Positions 37,569 to 47,416 of a DNA stretch of 64,000 nucleotides are shown in pieces. The stretch comes from Flavobacterium sp. UBA7665. Lineage in GTDB: Bacteria > Bacteroidota > Bacteroidia > Flavobacteriales > Flavobacteriaceae. Where the stretch lies: contig DLHP01000041.1 of NCBI GenBank assembly GCA_002483285.1, forward strand, positions 124,001 through 188,000, written 5' to 3'. Positions within the stretch are counted from its first letter, which is position 1; the number at the start of each line of letters is the position of its first letter. The position numbers were made by a program, and so were the translations under genes. A model generated the notes under the pieces. It had not been told where the DNA came from. It did no database searches and saw only the letters and a program-made list of their open reading frames with translations.

Positions 37569-37599
37569 TTGTAGTTACAATCAAATAGCCGTATTTTTG
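37569..37599 (+). promoter_or_regulatory. Promoter of sdhCAB
   Basis: TTG at 37569-37571, 20-bp spacer, exact -7 box TATTTTTG at 37592-37599. The first ATG of sdhC at 37633 is 33 bp downstream. Confidence 0.65.
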
Positions 37600-37632
37600 T
37601 GTGATTTTTCTAAAAAACCACAAACAAATACT

Positions 37633-38292
37633 ATGGCACTACTGAAATCCTCCATTGCGAGAAAAGTTGCAATGGCGCTCTCCGGACTTTTTCTCATCTC
37701 TTTCCTTTTGCTGCATGTTTCCCTGAATATGGTTTCTGTTTTCAGCGAAAGTGTATTTAACAGCATATCCCATTTTATGGGTTACAACCCTTTGGTGCAA
37801 TTTGTAATGCAGCCGATTCTGGCGTTTGGGGTTATTTTTCACTTCATTATGGGCTTTGTCCTTGAAATCCAGAACCGCAATTCCAGGCCCATCAATTACG
37901 CCAAAAACAACGGCGCGGCAAATTCATCATGGAGTTCACGCAACATGATCATTTCAGGGTTGGTCATTTTGGCATTCTTCGGATTGCATTTCTACGATTT
38001 CTGGTTCCCTGAATTGGGATACAAATATTTTCAGTGCAACACACCTGATGAAACCAGATATTACGGAGAATTGGTTCACAAATTCCAAAGCCCTGCCAGA
38101 ACAGCAATCTACTGCGTATCTTTCTTTTTACTGGGATTACACTTGTGGCATGGATTCGCTTCTTCGTTTCAATCCGTCGGATTCAACAACAAATACTCCA
38201 GGGCGTTGCGTCAATTCGCGTATGCTTTTGCCGTCGTGGTGCCTTTGGGTTTTATCATCATCGCCTTGTTCCATCATTTTAATCAAGCATAA
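37633..38292 (+). CDS. sdhC: Succinate dehydrogenase cytochrome b subunit
   Basis: Membrane anchor of complex II, b558 family. The ATG at 37633 is chosen because the upstream in-frame candidate at 37597 lies inside the promoter box. The 219-residue protein has five hydrophobic helices. Conserved histidines for two haems are placed in LLLHVSLNM, VIFHFIMGF, LHFYDFWFP and LHLWHGFASSFQSVG. It transfers electrons to menaquinone, as in other Bacteroidota. First gene of sdhC-sdhA-sdhB, with sdhA starting 6 bp after its stop. Confidence 0.93.
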   Translation: MALLKSSIARKVAMALSGLFLISFLLLHVSLNMVSVFSESVFNSISHFMGYNPLVQFVMQPILAFGVIFHFIMGFVLEIQNRNSRPINYAKNNGAANSSWSSRNMIISGLVILAFFGLHFYDFWFPELGYKYFQCNTPDETRYYGELVHKFQSPARTAIYCVSFFLLGLHLWHGFASSFQSVGFNNKYSRALRQFAYAFAVVVPLGFIIIALFHHFNQA

Positions 38293-38298
38293 CTCATT

Positions 38299-40299
38299 AT
38301 GGCATTAGATTCTAAAATACCTGAAGGTCCGATTTCAGAAAAATGGACACACTATAAAGACCACATCGACCTTGTAAACCCTGCCAACAAAAGAAACCTT
38401 GACGTAATCATCGTTGGTACTGGATTGGCCGGAGGTTCGGCAGCAGCAACTTTGGCAGAACTGGGATATAACGTTAAGGCATTTTGCTTCCAGGATTCGC
38501 CACGTCGCGCGCACTCGATTGCAGCGCAAGGCGGAATCAATGCTGCCAAAAACTATCAAGGCGATGGAGATTCCACTTTTCGTCTGTTCTACGATACGGT
38601 AAAAGGTGGCGATTACCGGGCACGCGAAGCCAACGTACACCGTTTGGCCGAAGTATCAGCAAACATCATAGACCAGTGTGTCGCGCAAGGCGTACCGTTG
38701 GCCCGTGAATATGGCGGATTGTTAGACAACCGTTCATTTGGAGGAACTTTGGTTTCTCGTACGTTCTACGCCAAAGGGCAAACCGGGCAGCAGTTGTTGC
38801 TTGGGGCTTATTCGGCAATGAACCGCCAGATTGGTCGTGGAAAAATCAAAATGTACAACCGTCACGAAATGCTCGATTTGGTCATCGTGAACGGCAAAGC
38901 CCGAGGCATTATCGCCCGCAACTTGATCACCGGTGAAATAGAAAGACATTCGGCGCATGCTGTGGTCATTGGTTCAGGCGGATACGGAAACGTATTTTTC
39001 CTTTCTACCAACGCCATGGGAAGCAACGCCACGGCCGCCTGGAAAATCCATAAAAAAGGCGCGTTTTTCGCCAATCCATGTTATACGCAGATTCACCCGA
39101 CCTGTATTCCGGTTTCGGGAGATCACCAATCCAAATTGACTTTGATGTCAGAATCGTTGCGTAACGACGGTAGGATCTGGGTGCCTAAAAGCCTCGAAGA
39201 TGCGAAAGCCATCCGTGAAGGCCGCAAAAAGCCAACCGATTTAAAAGAAGAAGAACGCGATTACTACCTCGAAAGAAGGTATCCGTCGTTCGGAAACTTA
39301 GTACCTCGTGACGTTGCGTCGCGTGCAGCCAAGGAGAGATGTGATGCCGGTTTCGGTGTGAACAAAACCGGTGAAGCCGTTTACCTGGATTTTGCGTCTG
39401 CTATCCAACGCTACGGTAAAGAACAGGCTTACATCAAACAATTAGACGCGAACGACAGTAAACTCGTTTACAAACTAGGAAAAGAAGCCGTTGAAAACAA
39501 ATACGGAAACCTATTCCAGATGTATGAGAAAATCGTAGACGAAAACCCATACGTCACCCCAATGATGATTTATCCTGCAGTTCATTACACTATGGGCGGA
39601 ACTTGGGTAGATTACAACCTGATGACCACAATTCCGGGTTGTTTCTCCATCGGCGAATCTAACTTCTCCGATCACGGCGCGAACCGCTTGGGTGCTTCTG
39701 CGTTGATGCAAGGATTGGCAGACGGTTATTTTGTGTTGCCTTATACCATTGGCGACTATCTAGCACCAGACATCAAAGTGGGGCCGATTTCTACCGATTT
39801 GCCCGAATTTGCCGAAGCCGAAAAAAACGTCCGCGACCAATTGAACAAATTCATCAACAATAACGGCTCCCATTCTGTAGACTACTTCCATAAGAAATTA
39901 GGGAAAATCATGTGGGACAAAGTTGGGATGGCTCGTAACGCCAAAGGGCTTACAGAAGCCATTGACGAAATTGCCGCTTTGCGCGATGAATTCCACCGCG
40001 ATGTAAAAGTGCCTGGTGTTCTCGATGGTTTCAACCAAGAACTCGAGAAAGCCATGCGTGTATCCGATTTCCTTGAATTAGGAGAATTGTTCGCCAAAGA
40101 CGCCTTACACAGAAATGAATCCTGCGGCGGCCATTTCCGCGAAGAATACCAATCAGAAGACGGCGAAGCCCAACGTGATGACGAGAATTTCGCCTATGTC
40201 GCAGCCTGGGAATACAAAGGAAAACCAAGCGAGGCCATATTGCACAAAGAGCCGTTGGTGTTCGATAATGTCAAACTGGTAACCCGTAGTTACAAATAA
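38299..40299 (+). CDS. sdhA: Succinate dehydrogenase/fumarate reductase flavoprotein subunit
   Basis: Catalytic subunit of complex II, oxidising succinate to fumarate. The 666-residue protein has the dinucleotide-binding [20 protein letters not shown] and the covalent FAD region [16 protein letters not shown]. Substrate residues lie in the HPTCIP and [19 protein letters not shown] blocks. The length and the N-terminal extension fit the Bacteroidota/epsilonproteobacterial type. sdhB follows 13 bp downstream. Confidence 0.96.
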   Translation: MALDSKIPEGPISEKWTHYKDHIDLVNPANKRNLDVIIVGTGLAGGSAAATLAELGYNVKAFCFQDSPRRAHSIAAQGGINAAKNYQGDGDSTFRLFYDTVKGGDYRAREANVHRLAEVSANIIDQCVAQGVPLAREYGGLLDNRSFGGTLVSRTFYAKGQTGQQLLLGAYSAMNRQIGRGKIKMYNRHEMLDLVIVNGKARGIIARNLITGEIERHSAHAVVIGSGGYGNVFFLSTNAMGSNATAAWKIHKKGAFFANPCYTQIHPTCIPVSGDHQSKLTLMSESLRNDGRIWVPKSLEDAKAIREGRKKPTDLKEEERDYYLERRYPSFGNLVPRDVASRAAKERCDAGFGVNKTGEAVYLDFASAIQRYGKEQAYIKQLDANDSKLVYKLGKEAVENKYGNLFQMYEKIVDENPYVTPMMIYPAVHYTMGGTWVDYNLMTTIPGCFSIGESNFSDHGANRLGASALMQGLADGYFVLPYTIGDYLAPDIKVGPISTDLPEFAEAEKNVRDQLNKFINNNGSHSVDYFHKKLGKIMWDKVGMARNAKGLTEAIDEIAALRDEFHRDVKVPGVLDGFNQELEKAMRVSDFLELGELFAKDALHRNESCGGHFREEYQSEDGEAQRDDENFAYVAAWEYKGKPSEAILHKEPLVFDNVKLVTRSYK

Positions 40300-40312
40300 T
40301 ATACAGTTAGTT

Positions 40313-41059
40313 ATGAAACTCACTCTAAAAATATGGCGCCAGAAAAACGCCAAAGAAACCGGAAAGATTGTCGATTACCCAATTGATGGCGTAGAACCAG
40401 ACATGTCTTTCCTAGAAATGCTCGACGTATTGAACGAAAAGCTCATCAATAAAGGCGAAGATCCGGTGGCTTTTGATCACGATTGTCGCGAGGGAATCTG
40501 CGGAATGTGCTCGTTATATATCAATGGTGAAGCCCACGGTCCAGACCGCGCCATCACCACTTGTCAGTTGCACATGCGCATGTTCAAGGACGGAGATACG
40601 ATTTTTATCGAGCCTTTCCGCGCCAAAGCATTCCCTGTGATCAAGGATTTGGTGGTAGACAGAAGTTCTTTTGACCGTATCCAGCATGCCGGCGGATTTA
40701 TCTCGGTCAACACGTCTGGAAATACCATTGATGCGAACACCATTCCAATCAATAAGAAGAATGCAGATGACGCTTTCGATGCAGCAACCTGCATTGGCTG
40801 CGGTGCCTGTGTGGCATCGTGCAAAAATGCTTCGGCCATGTTGTTCGTCGCTGCCAAGGTGTCGCAATTTGCTTTATTGCCGCAAGGAAGGGTAGAAGCA
40901 ACCGAGCGTGTGCTAAATATGGTCAACCAAATGGACCACGAAGGATTCGGTAACTGCACCAATACCGGCGCCTGCGAAGTAGAATGTCCCAAAGGGATTT
41001 CACTCGAGAATATCGCCCGAATGAATCGGGAATATTTGGCCGCAAGCCTGAAAGGATAA
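40313..41059 (+). CDS. sdhB: Succinate dehydrogenase/fumarate reductase iron-sulfur subunit
   Basis: It carries electrons from FAD to the membrane anchor. The 248-residue protein has the 2Fe-2S ligands in [17 protein letters not shown] and a following Cys in TTCQLH. Two cysteine clusters for the 4Fe-4S and 3Fe-4S centres follow, [13 protein letters not shown] and [15 protein letters not shown]. Last gene of the sdh operon; a terminator follows. Confidence 0.96.
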   Translation: MKLTLKIWRQKNAKETGKIVDYPIDGVEPDMSFLEMLDVLNEKLINKGEDPVAFDHDCREGICGMCSLYINGEAHGPDRAITTCQLHMRMFKDGDTIFIEPFRAKAFPVIKDLVVDRSSFDRIQHAGGFISVNTSGNTIDANTIPINKKNADDAFDAATCIGCGACVASCKNASAMLFVAAKVSQFALLPQGRVEATERVLNMVNQMDHEGFGNCTNTGACEVECPKGISLENIARMNREYLAASLKG

Positions 41060-41064
41060 TACTC

Positions 41065-41099
41065 CAATCCCAATCTAACGGTTGGGATTTTTTATTTTT
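41065..41099 (+). terminator. Terminator of the sdh operon
   Basis: AATCCCAA and TTGGGATT arms around a 7-base loop followed by T-run, 6 bp after the sdhB stop. The T-rich tail also supplies a TATTTTTG box (41093-41100) that could promote the next gene. Confidence 0.8.
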
Positions 41100-41105
41100 G
41101 ATGAT

Positions 41106-41873
41106 ATGAAAATAGCACTGATACAAACCGCTTTGGTTTGGGAGGATGCCCAGGCCAACCGCGACCATTTCACCCAGCTCATCCAATCGGTCAATGAGCC
41201 CGTTGATTTGTTCGTGCTCCCGGAGATGTTTACTACCGGGTTTACGATGCAGTCGCAGCAAGTTGCCGAGGACATGCAAGGTGAAACCTTGAAATGGATG
41301 CAAAACGTGGCGAATACGAACCAATCTGCCATCTGCGGAAGCGTGGTCATCAAAGTTCAAAACGACTGCTACAATCGCTTTATTTTTGTTCATCCGTCGG
41401 GGGAAATCCAAACCTATGACAAAAGACACCTGTTTACTTTGGCCGGAGAAGATCAAAACTATCGATCGGGACGCGACAGGCTCATCATCGACTACAAAGG
41501 CTTTAAGATTTGCCCAATGGTGTGTTATGATTTGCGTTTTCCGGTCTTCTCGCGCAATACCGTAGATTACGATTTGCTGATTTACGTAGCCAACTGGCCA
41601 AAACTACGAGTCAATGCCTGGGATATTTTGCTTCGGGCCCGCGCGGTAGAGAATATGTGCTACGTGGTGGGTGTCAACCGCACGGGTTTTGATGCGAACG
41701 GGCACGAGTATGTTGGGCATTCACAGACGGTTGATTTTCTGGGGAATTATCTTGTCGAACCCAGAGAAAATGAAGGAATTTATGTGGTGGAGTTGCAGAA
41801 AGAACCGCTGTTCGAAACCAGAAAGAAACTAGCGTTCCTCAATGACCGCGATGCCTTTACGGTTTTAGATTAA
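41106..41873 (+). CDS. Nitrilase-family amidohydrolase (omega-amidase-like)
   Basis: The 255-residue carbon-nitrogen hydrolase has the catalytic triad. Glu is in FVLPEMFTTGF, Lys in YDKRHLFTLAGE and Cys in PMVCYDLRFPVFSR. These match the YafV/omega-amidase branch that hydrolyses 2-oxoglutaramate and related amides. The ATG at 41106 gives the normal start just before KIALIQTALVW; an upstream in-frame ATG at 41082 lies in the terminator stem. The 3' end overlaps the convergent lipoprotein gene by 17 bp. Confidence 0.87.
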   Translation: MKIALIQTALVWEDAQANRDHFTQLIQSVNEPVDLFVLPEMFTTGFTMQSQQVAEDMQGETLKWMQNVANTNQSAICGSVVIKVQNDCYNRFIFVHPSGEIQTYDKRHLFTLAGEDQNYRSGRDRLIIDYKGFKICPMVCYDLRFPVFSRNTVDYDLLIYVANWPKLRVNAWDILLRARAVENMCYVVGVNRTGFDANGHEYVGHSQTVDFLGNYLVEPRENEGIYVVELQKEPLFETRKKLAFLNDRDAFTVLD

Positions 41874-43470
41874 CGGGCTGCACGACGTCCCAATTGGCTC
41901 TGACATCTATTTCCTTGGGGAAATAAATCACTTCTTCAGACTGCCTTTTTAAAACGAAATCACCCGAATCCCATTGCTTGTTCTTGTTGTCATCGTAAAT
42001 GATACGAATGGTGTAGGTGTCGGGCTTAATCAGCGTAAAATCAATCTCGGGGTTGTTTTCTGAATAGTAGGAGTACTGCAGGTTTTCATTTTTGTCGGTG
42101 AGCTCGACGATAATAGGGTATTGACGCACATTTTCAAGACTTAGCTTGAGGTTGCCGTAATCTGAGGCATTCTTGGTTTCAAATCTGTAAACCAGCGTGT
42201 CATTGGCCGCTTCCATAAAGTCGGTTACTGCGCCGGGAAGCAATTCAAGTTTGTATTTTTGGAGTTCCTCGCGCACAAAATCAAAGCGGAGTTCCATATT
42301 GGGTTCGTCGTATTCAGTAGTAAATTTGACTGCGGTCGAATCTTTGTCGGTGAGTTTCATCTTAGAAAGATCATAACCTTTCAACGGAATCCCCGAGCCC
42401 AGAATGTATTTTTCACCCAAAGCCAATACGCTGCCTTGGATTGGTTTGAGATTCAGGGTGTCTTTTTTCTGATTCTTTATTTTAAGGACGAAGTTTTCAG
42501 AATAATCCCCTTTTTGTACTTCAACGGCCAATGAATCTACCTTGTTTTTCTCAATAGACGGCGGTTTAAACCAAACTTGTAAAGAGTCTTTCTTAGGAAC
42601 CTTTGTTGCGATTACACGAAGTTCCTCATTGCCTTTGCGCAACTTGAGCTTCACGTCTTTTGGATCGCCTGTGTAGCCTAAAAAAGCCGAATTTCCTGAA
42701 GATTGCGAGGGCTTAAATGCCTTGAATTTACCTTGTTGCTGGAATAAAGCGATTTCAAATAAAGAATCGTTGGGCACGGTGACAAATTGTTTCCGAAACC
42801 CGATTTTCTCTGTTTTCGGGTCCAATTTATAATTAGAATTTTGGTCTTGCAGCGCCACCAGTAAATATTTCCCGGCCTTGAGGTTTTCAAGTTTGAATAC
42901 AGTTGAACTATCTAGGGTATTGGTCACATAACGCGGATTCTTTTTGTACACGATAGAATCCGAGTATTTATCATCTACCTCATAGAGCATTACCGAAACA
43001 AAATTATCTGTTTTCTTGGTGTAGGCATCCTTGATGGAGCCGCTCAATGACAGCGAGTCAATATAAGGCCCGGTCGAAAACACATATTTGAATTGTCGGT
43101 AAGGATTGCCTTCGTTGTTGTCCTCAATGCTCTGCCCAAAATTCAAACTGTAGGTCGTATTGGGCAAAAGGGTATCGTTGATTTTGACATTGAGGTATTT
43201 GCTTGCCACTTGAGGGGTGATTTCTGGAGCTTTCTCCATCGGCGGGGAAACAATCAGTTGCTTGTTGACGTTCTTAAGTTTAATATATTCGTCAAAGGTG
43301 AGTTTAATGGTGTTACCCTTAAAGTCGGTTGTGTAATTTTTTGGATTCGCATTTCTTAAAACCGGCGCTAAAGTATCCTTAAGCCCGCCGTTTATCGTAC
43401 CGCGTTTGGCACAACCTACTACCGCCAGGGCAAAAATCAAATAAAAGTATTTGTAGTATCCTTGAAACAT
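41857..43470 (-). CDS. Ig-like domain lipoprotein
   Basis: With the ATG at 43470 the protein has 537 residues and a lipoprotein signal (YYKYFYLIFALAVVGC). The first 100 residues after the Cys form a bacterial Ig-like (SbsA-type) domain: FKGNTIKLTFDEYIKLKN and NTTYSLNFGQSIEDNN. The remainder is beta-rich with repeated PxxY/DxNxN segments such as ALQDQNSNYKLDPKTEKIGF. It is probably an envelope protein conserved in flavobacteria. Function is unknown. The frame extends 24 codons further upstream but that part lacks a signal peptide start. Confidence 0.78.
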   Translation of the reverse strand: MFQGYYKYFYLIFALAVVGCAKRGTINGGLKDTLAPVLRNANPKNYTTDFKGNTIKLTFDEYIKLKNVNKQLIVSPPMEKAPEITPQVASKYLNVKINDTLLPNTTYSLNFGQSIEDNNEGNPYRQFKYVFSTGPYIDSLSLSGSIKDAYTKKTDNFVSVMLYEVDDKYSDSIVYKKNPRYVTNTLDSSTVFKLENLKAGKYLLVALQDQNSNYKLDPKTEKIGFRKQFVTVPNDSLFEIALFQQQGKFKAFKPSQSSGNSAFLGYTGDPKDVKLKLRKGNEELRVIATKVPKKDSLQVWFKPPSIEKNKVDSLAVEVQKGDYSENFVLKIKNQKKDTLNLKPIQGSVLALGEKYILGSGIPLKGYDLSKMKLTDKDSTAVKFTTEYDEPNMELRFDFVREELQKYKLELLPGAVTDFMEAANDTLVYRFETKNASDYGNLKLSLENVRQYPIIVELTDKNENLQYSYYSENNPEIDFTLIKPDTYTIRIIYDDNKNKQWDSGDFVLKRQSEEVIYFPKEIDVRANWDVVQPVNLKP

Positions 43471-43637
43471 ATCGGTTTTTTCGAACCACAAAATAACGAT
43501 TATATTTTCGGTCGCCGAAATATTTTTTCTTTTTATTGGCAAGCTTCCGGTCGGATGTACTTATGGTTAATTCTTATCCTTAAAACGCCTGTAAATATCA
43601 GTATTTAGTACATAATATATATTTTAATACACATAAA

Positions 43638-44321
43638 TCATTTTGAAAATGCAATGGTTGCAATACTGATTTTTGCGCCGGGAATCCTAAGTAGCACAAG
43701 AGCGCAGGCTTCGAGAGTAGAACCTGTGGTGAGCACATCATCAATCAGCAGGAAGTGCTTTTGGTGATCGGTTGTTGCAAAATCCGTTTCAAAAATATTG
43801 TTTTGGGCAAGTTGCGAGCGGTTCAGGAGGTTTTTCCGCGTCTGTGTTTTTGAATACAACTTGCGCATCAGCAGGTGATCATTGTACGGAATATTGAGGT
43901 GCTCCGATAGCGATTTGCCAAAAGTGGTCACCTGGTTGTAGCCACGTTTGCGCAGTCGTTTCGGGTGCAGCGGGACCGGTATGATTTCGTCTACGTTGTG
44001 CTTCGCAACGAGCGCAGTGAGGTTTGGCGAAAACCAATCGCCAATCACGGTTCCGATAGGTTCGCAGCCTTTGTATTTGAGGTTGTGGATTAAATGTTGG
44101 ACAATCCCGCGCTTGTGAAAGTATAGAAAGCAGACCGCGAATGCTACGGGAACCTTTCCGTAAAATTTCACGAAAGCTTCATTCTCGGCAATGAGATGGT
44201 GGTTGGTTTGCGGCATGTCGTGACGGCAGCGCGTGCAGATCACGTTTTCTCCCGATAATAAAAGGCTTTCACACCCGGCGCAAACCTTCGGGAAGAAGAG
44301 ATTGATGAGTTCTTGAATCAT
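43638..44321 (-). CDS. ComF family phosphoribosyltransferase
   Basis: The 227-residue protein has an N-terminal zinc-ribbon (CAGCESLL and CTRCRHDMP) and a C-terminal type I phosphoribosyltransferase fold with the PRPP loop FLLIDDVLTTGSTLEAC. In naturally competent bacteria ComF is needed for DNA uptake; outside that setting its substrate is unknown. The QTRKNLLNR motif of the family is present. Divergent from glyS. Confidence 0.9.
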   Translation of the reverse strand: MIQELINLFFPKVCAGCESLLLSGENVICTRCRHDMPQTNHHLIAENEAFVKFYGKVPVAFAVCFLYFHKRGIVQHLIHNLKYKGCEPIGTVIGDWFSPNLTALVAKHNVDEIIPVPLHPKRLRKRGYNQVTTFGKSLSEHLNIPYNDHLLMRKLYSKTQTRKNLLNRSQLAQNNIFETDFATTDHQKHFLLIDDVLTTGSTLEACALVLLRIPGAKISIATIAFSK

Positions 44322-44374
44322 TTGTATGGCGTATATGATATAAAAATAATAAAAACCTTGATTCGGCGCGCAAT

Positions 44375-44408
44375 TTTGTTAATTTTTAATCCGCTTTTTA
44401 TATTTTTG
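44375..44408 (+). promoter_or_regulatory. Promoter of glyS
   Basis: TTTG at 44375-44378 and an exact TATTTTTG at 44401-44408, spacer 22. The start codon at 44416 is only 7 bp after the -7 box, so the transcript may have no leader. Confidence 0.55.
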
Positions 44409-44415
44409 CACCACT

Positions 44416-45963
44416 ATGGCAAAACAGGAAGATTTATTTAAGAATGTGGTTTCGCATGCAAAGGAGTACGGATTTATTTTTCCGTCCAGCGAAATCTACG
44501 ATGGCCTCAGCGCAGTGTATGACTATGCGCAGAACGGGGTCGAACTCAAGAAAAACATCCGCGAATACTGGTGGAAATCAATGGTGCAGATGCACGAGAA
44601 CATCGTGGGCCTCGATGCTGCGATTCTTATGCATCCCACAACCTGGAAGGCATCCGGACACGTGGATGCATTCAACGATCCGTTGATAGACAACAAGGAT
44701 TCCAAAAAAAGATACCGCGCAGACGTTCTCATTGAGGATTATGCCGAGAGACTCAACCAAAAGGCAGAAAAGGAAATCGAAAAGGCCGCCGCGCGTTTTG
44801 GCGAATCTTTCGACCGTGCCCAGTATGAAACCACCAACCCACGCGTAATGGAATACCTTTCTAAAAAGAAGGAAATCCTCGAACGGATGGGCCGTTCATT
44901 GGGGTCGGGTGACCTTGAAGATGTCAAGGCATTAATCGAGGAGCTCGAAATCGCAGACCCGGAAACGGGCTCAAGGAACTGGACCGACGTAAAGCAATTC
45001 AACCTTATGTTTGGTACCAAACTAGGTGCCTCTGCCGAAAACGCTATGGATTTGTACCTGCGCCCTGAGACGGCACAAGGTATTTTCGTCAATTTCCTCA
45101 ACGTACAGAAATCCGGCAGGATGAAAATCCCGTTTGGTATCGCCCAGACCGGAAAGGCATTCAGAAATGAGATTGTCGCGCGGCAGTTTATCTTCCGCAT
45201 GCGCGAGTTTGAGCAGATGGAAATGCAGTTCTTCGTCAAACCTGGCGAAGAAATGAAATGGTACGAATACTGGAAAGAAACCCGCCTAAATTGGCATTTA
45301 TCGCTAGGTTTGGGTCGCGAAAATTACCGTTTCCACGACCACGAAAAGCTGGCGCATTACGCCAATGCTGCGGCCGATATCGAGTTTAACTTCCCGTTCG
45401 GGTTTAAGGAACTCGAAGGCATCCACTCCCGTACCGATTTTGACCTCAAAGCACACGAACAATTTTCAGGCAAGAAGTTGCAGTATTTCGATACAGAAAC
45501 CAATGCCAATTATACCCCTTATGTTGTAGAAACCTCTGTAGGCTTGGATCGTATGTTCCTCGCGGTTTTCTCGAATTCGCTCAAGGAAGAAGTCCTCGAA
45601 GACGGATCGACACGTACCGTTTTGCAGTTGCCCTCGGTACTTGCGCCAACCAAGGCAGCGGTTTTGCCTTTGGTCAAAAAAGATGGCTTGCCTGAGGTGG
45701 CGCGTGAAATCATCGAAGCGCTCAAATGGGATTTCAACGTCACTTACGACGAAAAAGATGCTGTGGGTAGGCGATACAGGCGTCAGGATGCACTCGGAAC
45801 ACCGTTTTGCATCACAGTAGACCACCAGACACTCGAGGACGAGACGGTTACCATAAGGCACCGCGACTCAATGAAACAGGATCGAGTAAAGATTGCACAA
45901 CTCAAGGGCATCATAGACGACGAAGTTTCAATGCGCAATTGGCTTATGAAAGCAAAAAAATAA
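44416..45963 (+). CDS. glyS: Glycine--tRNA ligase
   Basis: Class II aminoacyl-tRNA synthetase of the homodimeric type that charges tRNA-Gly. The 515-residue protein has motif 2 region GIAQTGKAFRNEI followed by FIFRMREFEQMEMQFF. The motif 3 region is ETSVGLDRMFLAVF, and there is a C-terminal anticodon-binding domain (APTKAAVLPLVKKDGL onward). It is flanked by a near-leaderless promoter and a strong terminator. Confidence 0.96.
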   Translation: MAKQEDLFKNVVSHAKEYGFIFPSSEIYDGLSAVYDYAQNGVELKKNIREYWWKSMVQMHENIVGLDAAILMHPTTWKASGHVDAFNDPLIDNKDSKKRYRADVLIEDYAERLNQKAEKEIEKAAARFGESFDRAQYETTNPRVMEYLSKKKEILERMGRSLGSGDLEDVKALIEELEIADPETGSRNWTDVKQFNLMFGTKLGASAENAMDLYLRPETAQGIFVNFLNVQKSGRMKIPFGIAQTGKAFRNEIVARQFIFRMREFEQMEMQFFVKPGEEMKWYEYWKETRLNWHLSLGLGRENYRFHDHEKLAHYANAAADIEFNFPFGFKELEGIHSRTDFDLKAHEQFSGKKLQYFDTETNANYTPYVVETSVGLDRMFLAVFSNSLKEEVLEDGSTRTVLQLPSVLAPTKAAVLPLVKKDGLPEVAREIIEALKWDFNVTYDEKDAVGRRYRRQDALGTPFCITVDHQTLEDETVTIRHRDSMKQDRVKIAQLKGIIDDEVSMRNWLMKAKK

Positions 45964-45966
45964 AAA

Positions 45967-45993
45967 GAAAAGCTCCGTAAAGGAGCTTTTTTT
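45967..45993. terminator. Terminator between glyS and the P63C gene
   Basis: AAAAGCTCC and GGAGCTTTT form a perfect stem with loop GTAAA, A-run before and T-run after, so it works for both convergent genes. Confidence 0.85.
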
Positions 45994-46912
45994 ATGACAT
46001 TCCCTTTAAGGTTTGGTTGAAGTTTGACAGCGGTTCGGGTTTTTGGGCTGCAGGGACTACCAATGGGAATTTTGTCGTGAACGCGTCGTTTTTCGGGCAC
46101 GAGCGGTTTAAGAGTTGCAGGAAAATGTTCCAGTTGTCAGCGGCGGCGTTCACGAGCGACAGTACGTTTGAGATATATTCTTTAAGCCCCGGGTGTTGGT
46201 TGTCCTGTGGTAAGTAGTTTTTACGATGGTAATTGCGCTTGGGTTTATTGTGTCTGATTTCCTCCAACAGATTATTAGGGATCCTACTAAACACGACATC
46301 ATAGAATATTTTCCCAACCGGTTTTGGGTTTTTCTGCAAGTCGGCCCAATCGTAATGGTGCAATTCAAAGACTTTCTGGTAAAAGGCATCTGGAAAAGTC
46401 CGTGTCCATTCAAAGGCGGCATCGTCAAGTTCTGTTGACAGGAACCTAGAAAACCGCTCGATTGCGTTATCCTTAAAGAAAAGGAACCCCGAAGCCTCTT
46501 CGATCATCCGTTCTAAACGTTCGGCGGTCAGGTTTTCCAGGAGCATTTCGGCTGATTTGGCGTATTTTAGTTGGCTCACACTCAGGAACCCTTCCTTTTT
46601 TGCCAATACTAGCTTTTGGCAGATACCAACGAGCAAAGGAGCAGAAACGCCAATGTTTTTCTGCGCTGACTCGTTTTCAAAAACCGAGGTGTTTTTCAGT
46701 GATTCCACAAGCTCATCAACCGGAATGAACCGATGCACTTGTGTCAATAGGTCTTTGAGCCAGTTTTCAGACTTTCCGTCGTAACCCAGCGCTTTTTGAA
46801 AACCGGTCAGTGAGCACACCCTTTGCTGATTGTCCAATATAAAGCAAGCGATTTCGGCTTGGGCCAAATGGAGCGGGCGTTTATCCGACCCAAAAAGGAT
46901 TTGATGTGCCAT
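45992..46912 (-). CDS. P63C domain-containing protein
   Basis: The 306-residue cytoplasmic-looking protein matches my recollection of the P63C domain. This is an uncharacterised, phage-associated domain that here fills roughly residues 170-275: FPDAFYQKVFELHHYDW, VGKIFYDVVFSRIPNNLLEEI, NYHRKNYLPQDNQHPGLKEY and a final NWNIFLQLLNRSCPK. The N-terminal third (CSLTGFQKALGY) is also found with this domain. It starts 3 bp after the stop of the transposase-derived gene, so both are one transcription unit. Function is unknown. The partnership with a DNA-binding module suggests a regulatory or mobile-element role. Confidence 0.72.
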   Translation of the reverse strand: MAHQILFGSDKRPLHLAQAEIACFILDNQQRVCSLTGFQKALGYDGKSENWLKDLLTQVHRFIPVDELVESLKNTSVFENESAQKNIGVSAPLLVGICQKLVLAKKEGFLSVSQLKYAKSAEMLLENLTAERLERMIEEASGFLFFKDNAIERFSRFLSTELDDAAFEWTRTFPDAFYQKVFELHHYDWADLQKNPKPVGKIFYDVVFSRIPNNLLEEIRHNKPKRNYHRKNYLPQDNQHPGLKEYISNVLSLVNAAADNWNIFLQLLNRSCPKNDAFTTKFPLVVPAAQKPEPLSNFNQTLKGMS

Positions 46913-46915
46913 GGA

Positions 46916-47416
46916 TTATTTTTTTAACAGTTGGAGCCACTGGAGTACGGGTAATTTTTCAGTTTGTCGAACAGCATCGATTTTTGTCGGTTGGAAGTTT
47001 GTTGCGGCTTTACTTTTTCTGGTTGCGGGTTGTGTATTCCCTTTCGCCTGCTCAGACAAGTATTTCTTAATGCGCTGTAGCATATACCACGCGGTTTTTT
47101 GGGTCAGTTCAAGATCCTTAGCCATTGCGACAGAAGTGGTCTTTTGCTGGTTGGTCACCATCCAGATGGCCAGAAACCATTTTTGTAGCGGGATGCGTGA
47201 ATTTTGAAATATCGTGCCGGTTCGGGCATTAAAATACTTCCCGCTGTTCCTGCAACGGTATCGGTTGTTTTTACAGGGATATACCTTAGAATAAAAATCG
47301 AATGGACTGACTACATTGCCGTTCCAGCGAAGTTGCTCTAAATGGGAGATACAAGCGGTCTCGTCCGGAAACGCTTTAAGAATTTCATTAGTACCGCTAA
47401 AAGTAGTGTTAATCAT
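46916..47416 (-). CDS. Truncated IS1595-type transposase N-terminal protein
   Basis: The 166-residue protein aligns by eye with the N-terminal part of IS1595-family transposases. It has a zinc-ribbon region (RWNGNVVSPFDFYSKV then NRYRCRNSGKYFNARTGTIF), IPLQKWFLAIWMVTNQQKT and a helix-turn-helix (MAKDLELTQKTAWYMLQRI). It then stops; the whole catalytic DDE domain is missing and is replaced by a basic Gln/Lys/Thr tail. Three of the four zinc cysteines are lost (CPxC is SPFD, CxxC is CRNS). The frame is intact, so it may be a domesticated DNA-binding protein instead of a dead transposase. Translationally linked to the P63C gene. Confidence 0.72.
   Translation of the reverse strand: MINTTFSGTNEILKAFPDETACISHLEQLRWNGNVVSPFDFYSKVYPCKNNRYRCRNSGKYFNARTGTIFQNSRIPLQKWFLAIWMVTNQQKTTSVAMAKDLELTQKTAWYMLQRIKKYLSEQAKGNTQPATRKSKAATNFQPTKIDAVRQTEKLPVLQWLQLLKK

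Noticed and set aside
46916..47416. Active insertion sequence
   Set aside because: The catalytic domain is absent and I could not find terminal inverted repeats bounding the gene, so it is described as a transposase-derived gene and not as a mobile element.
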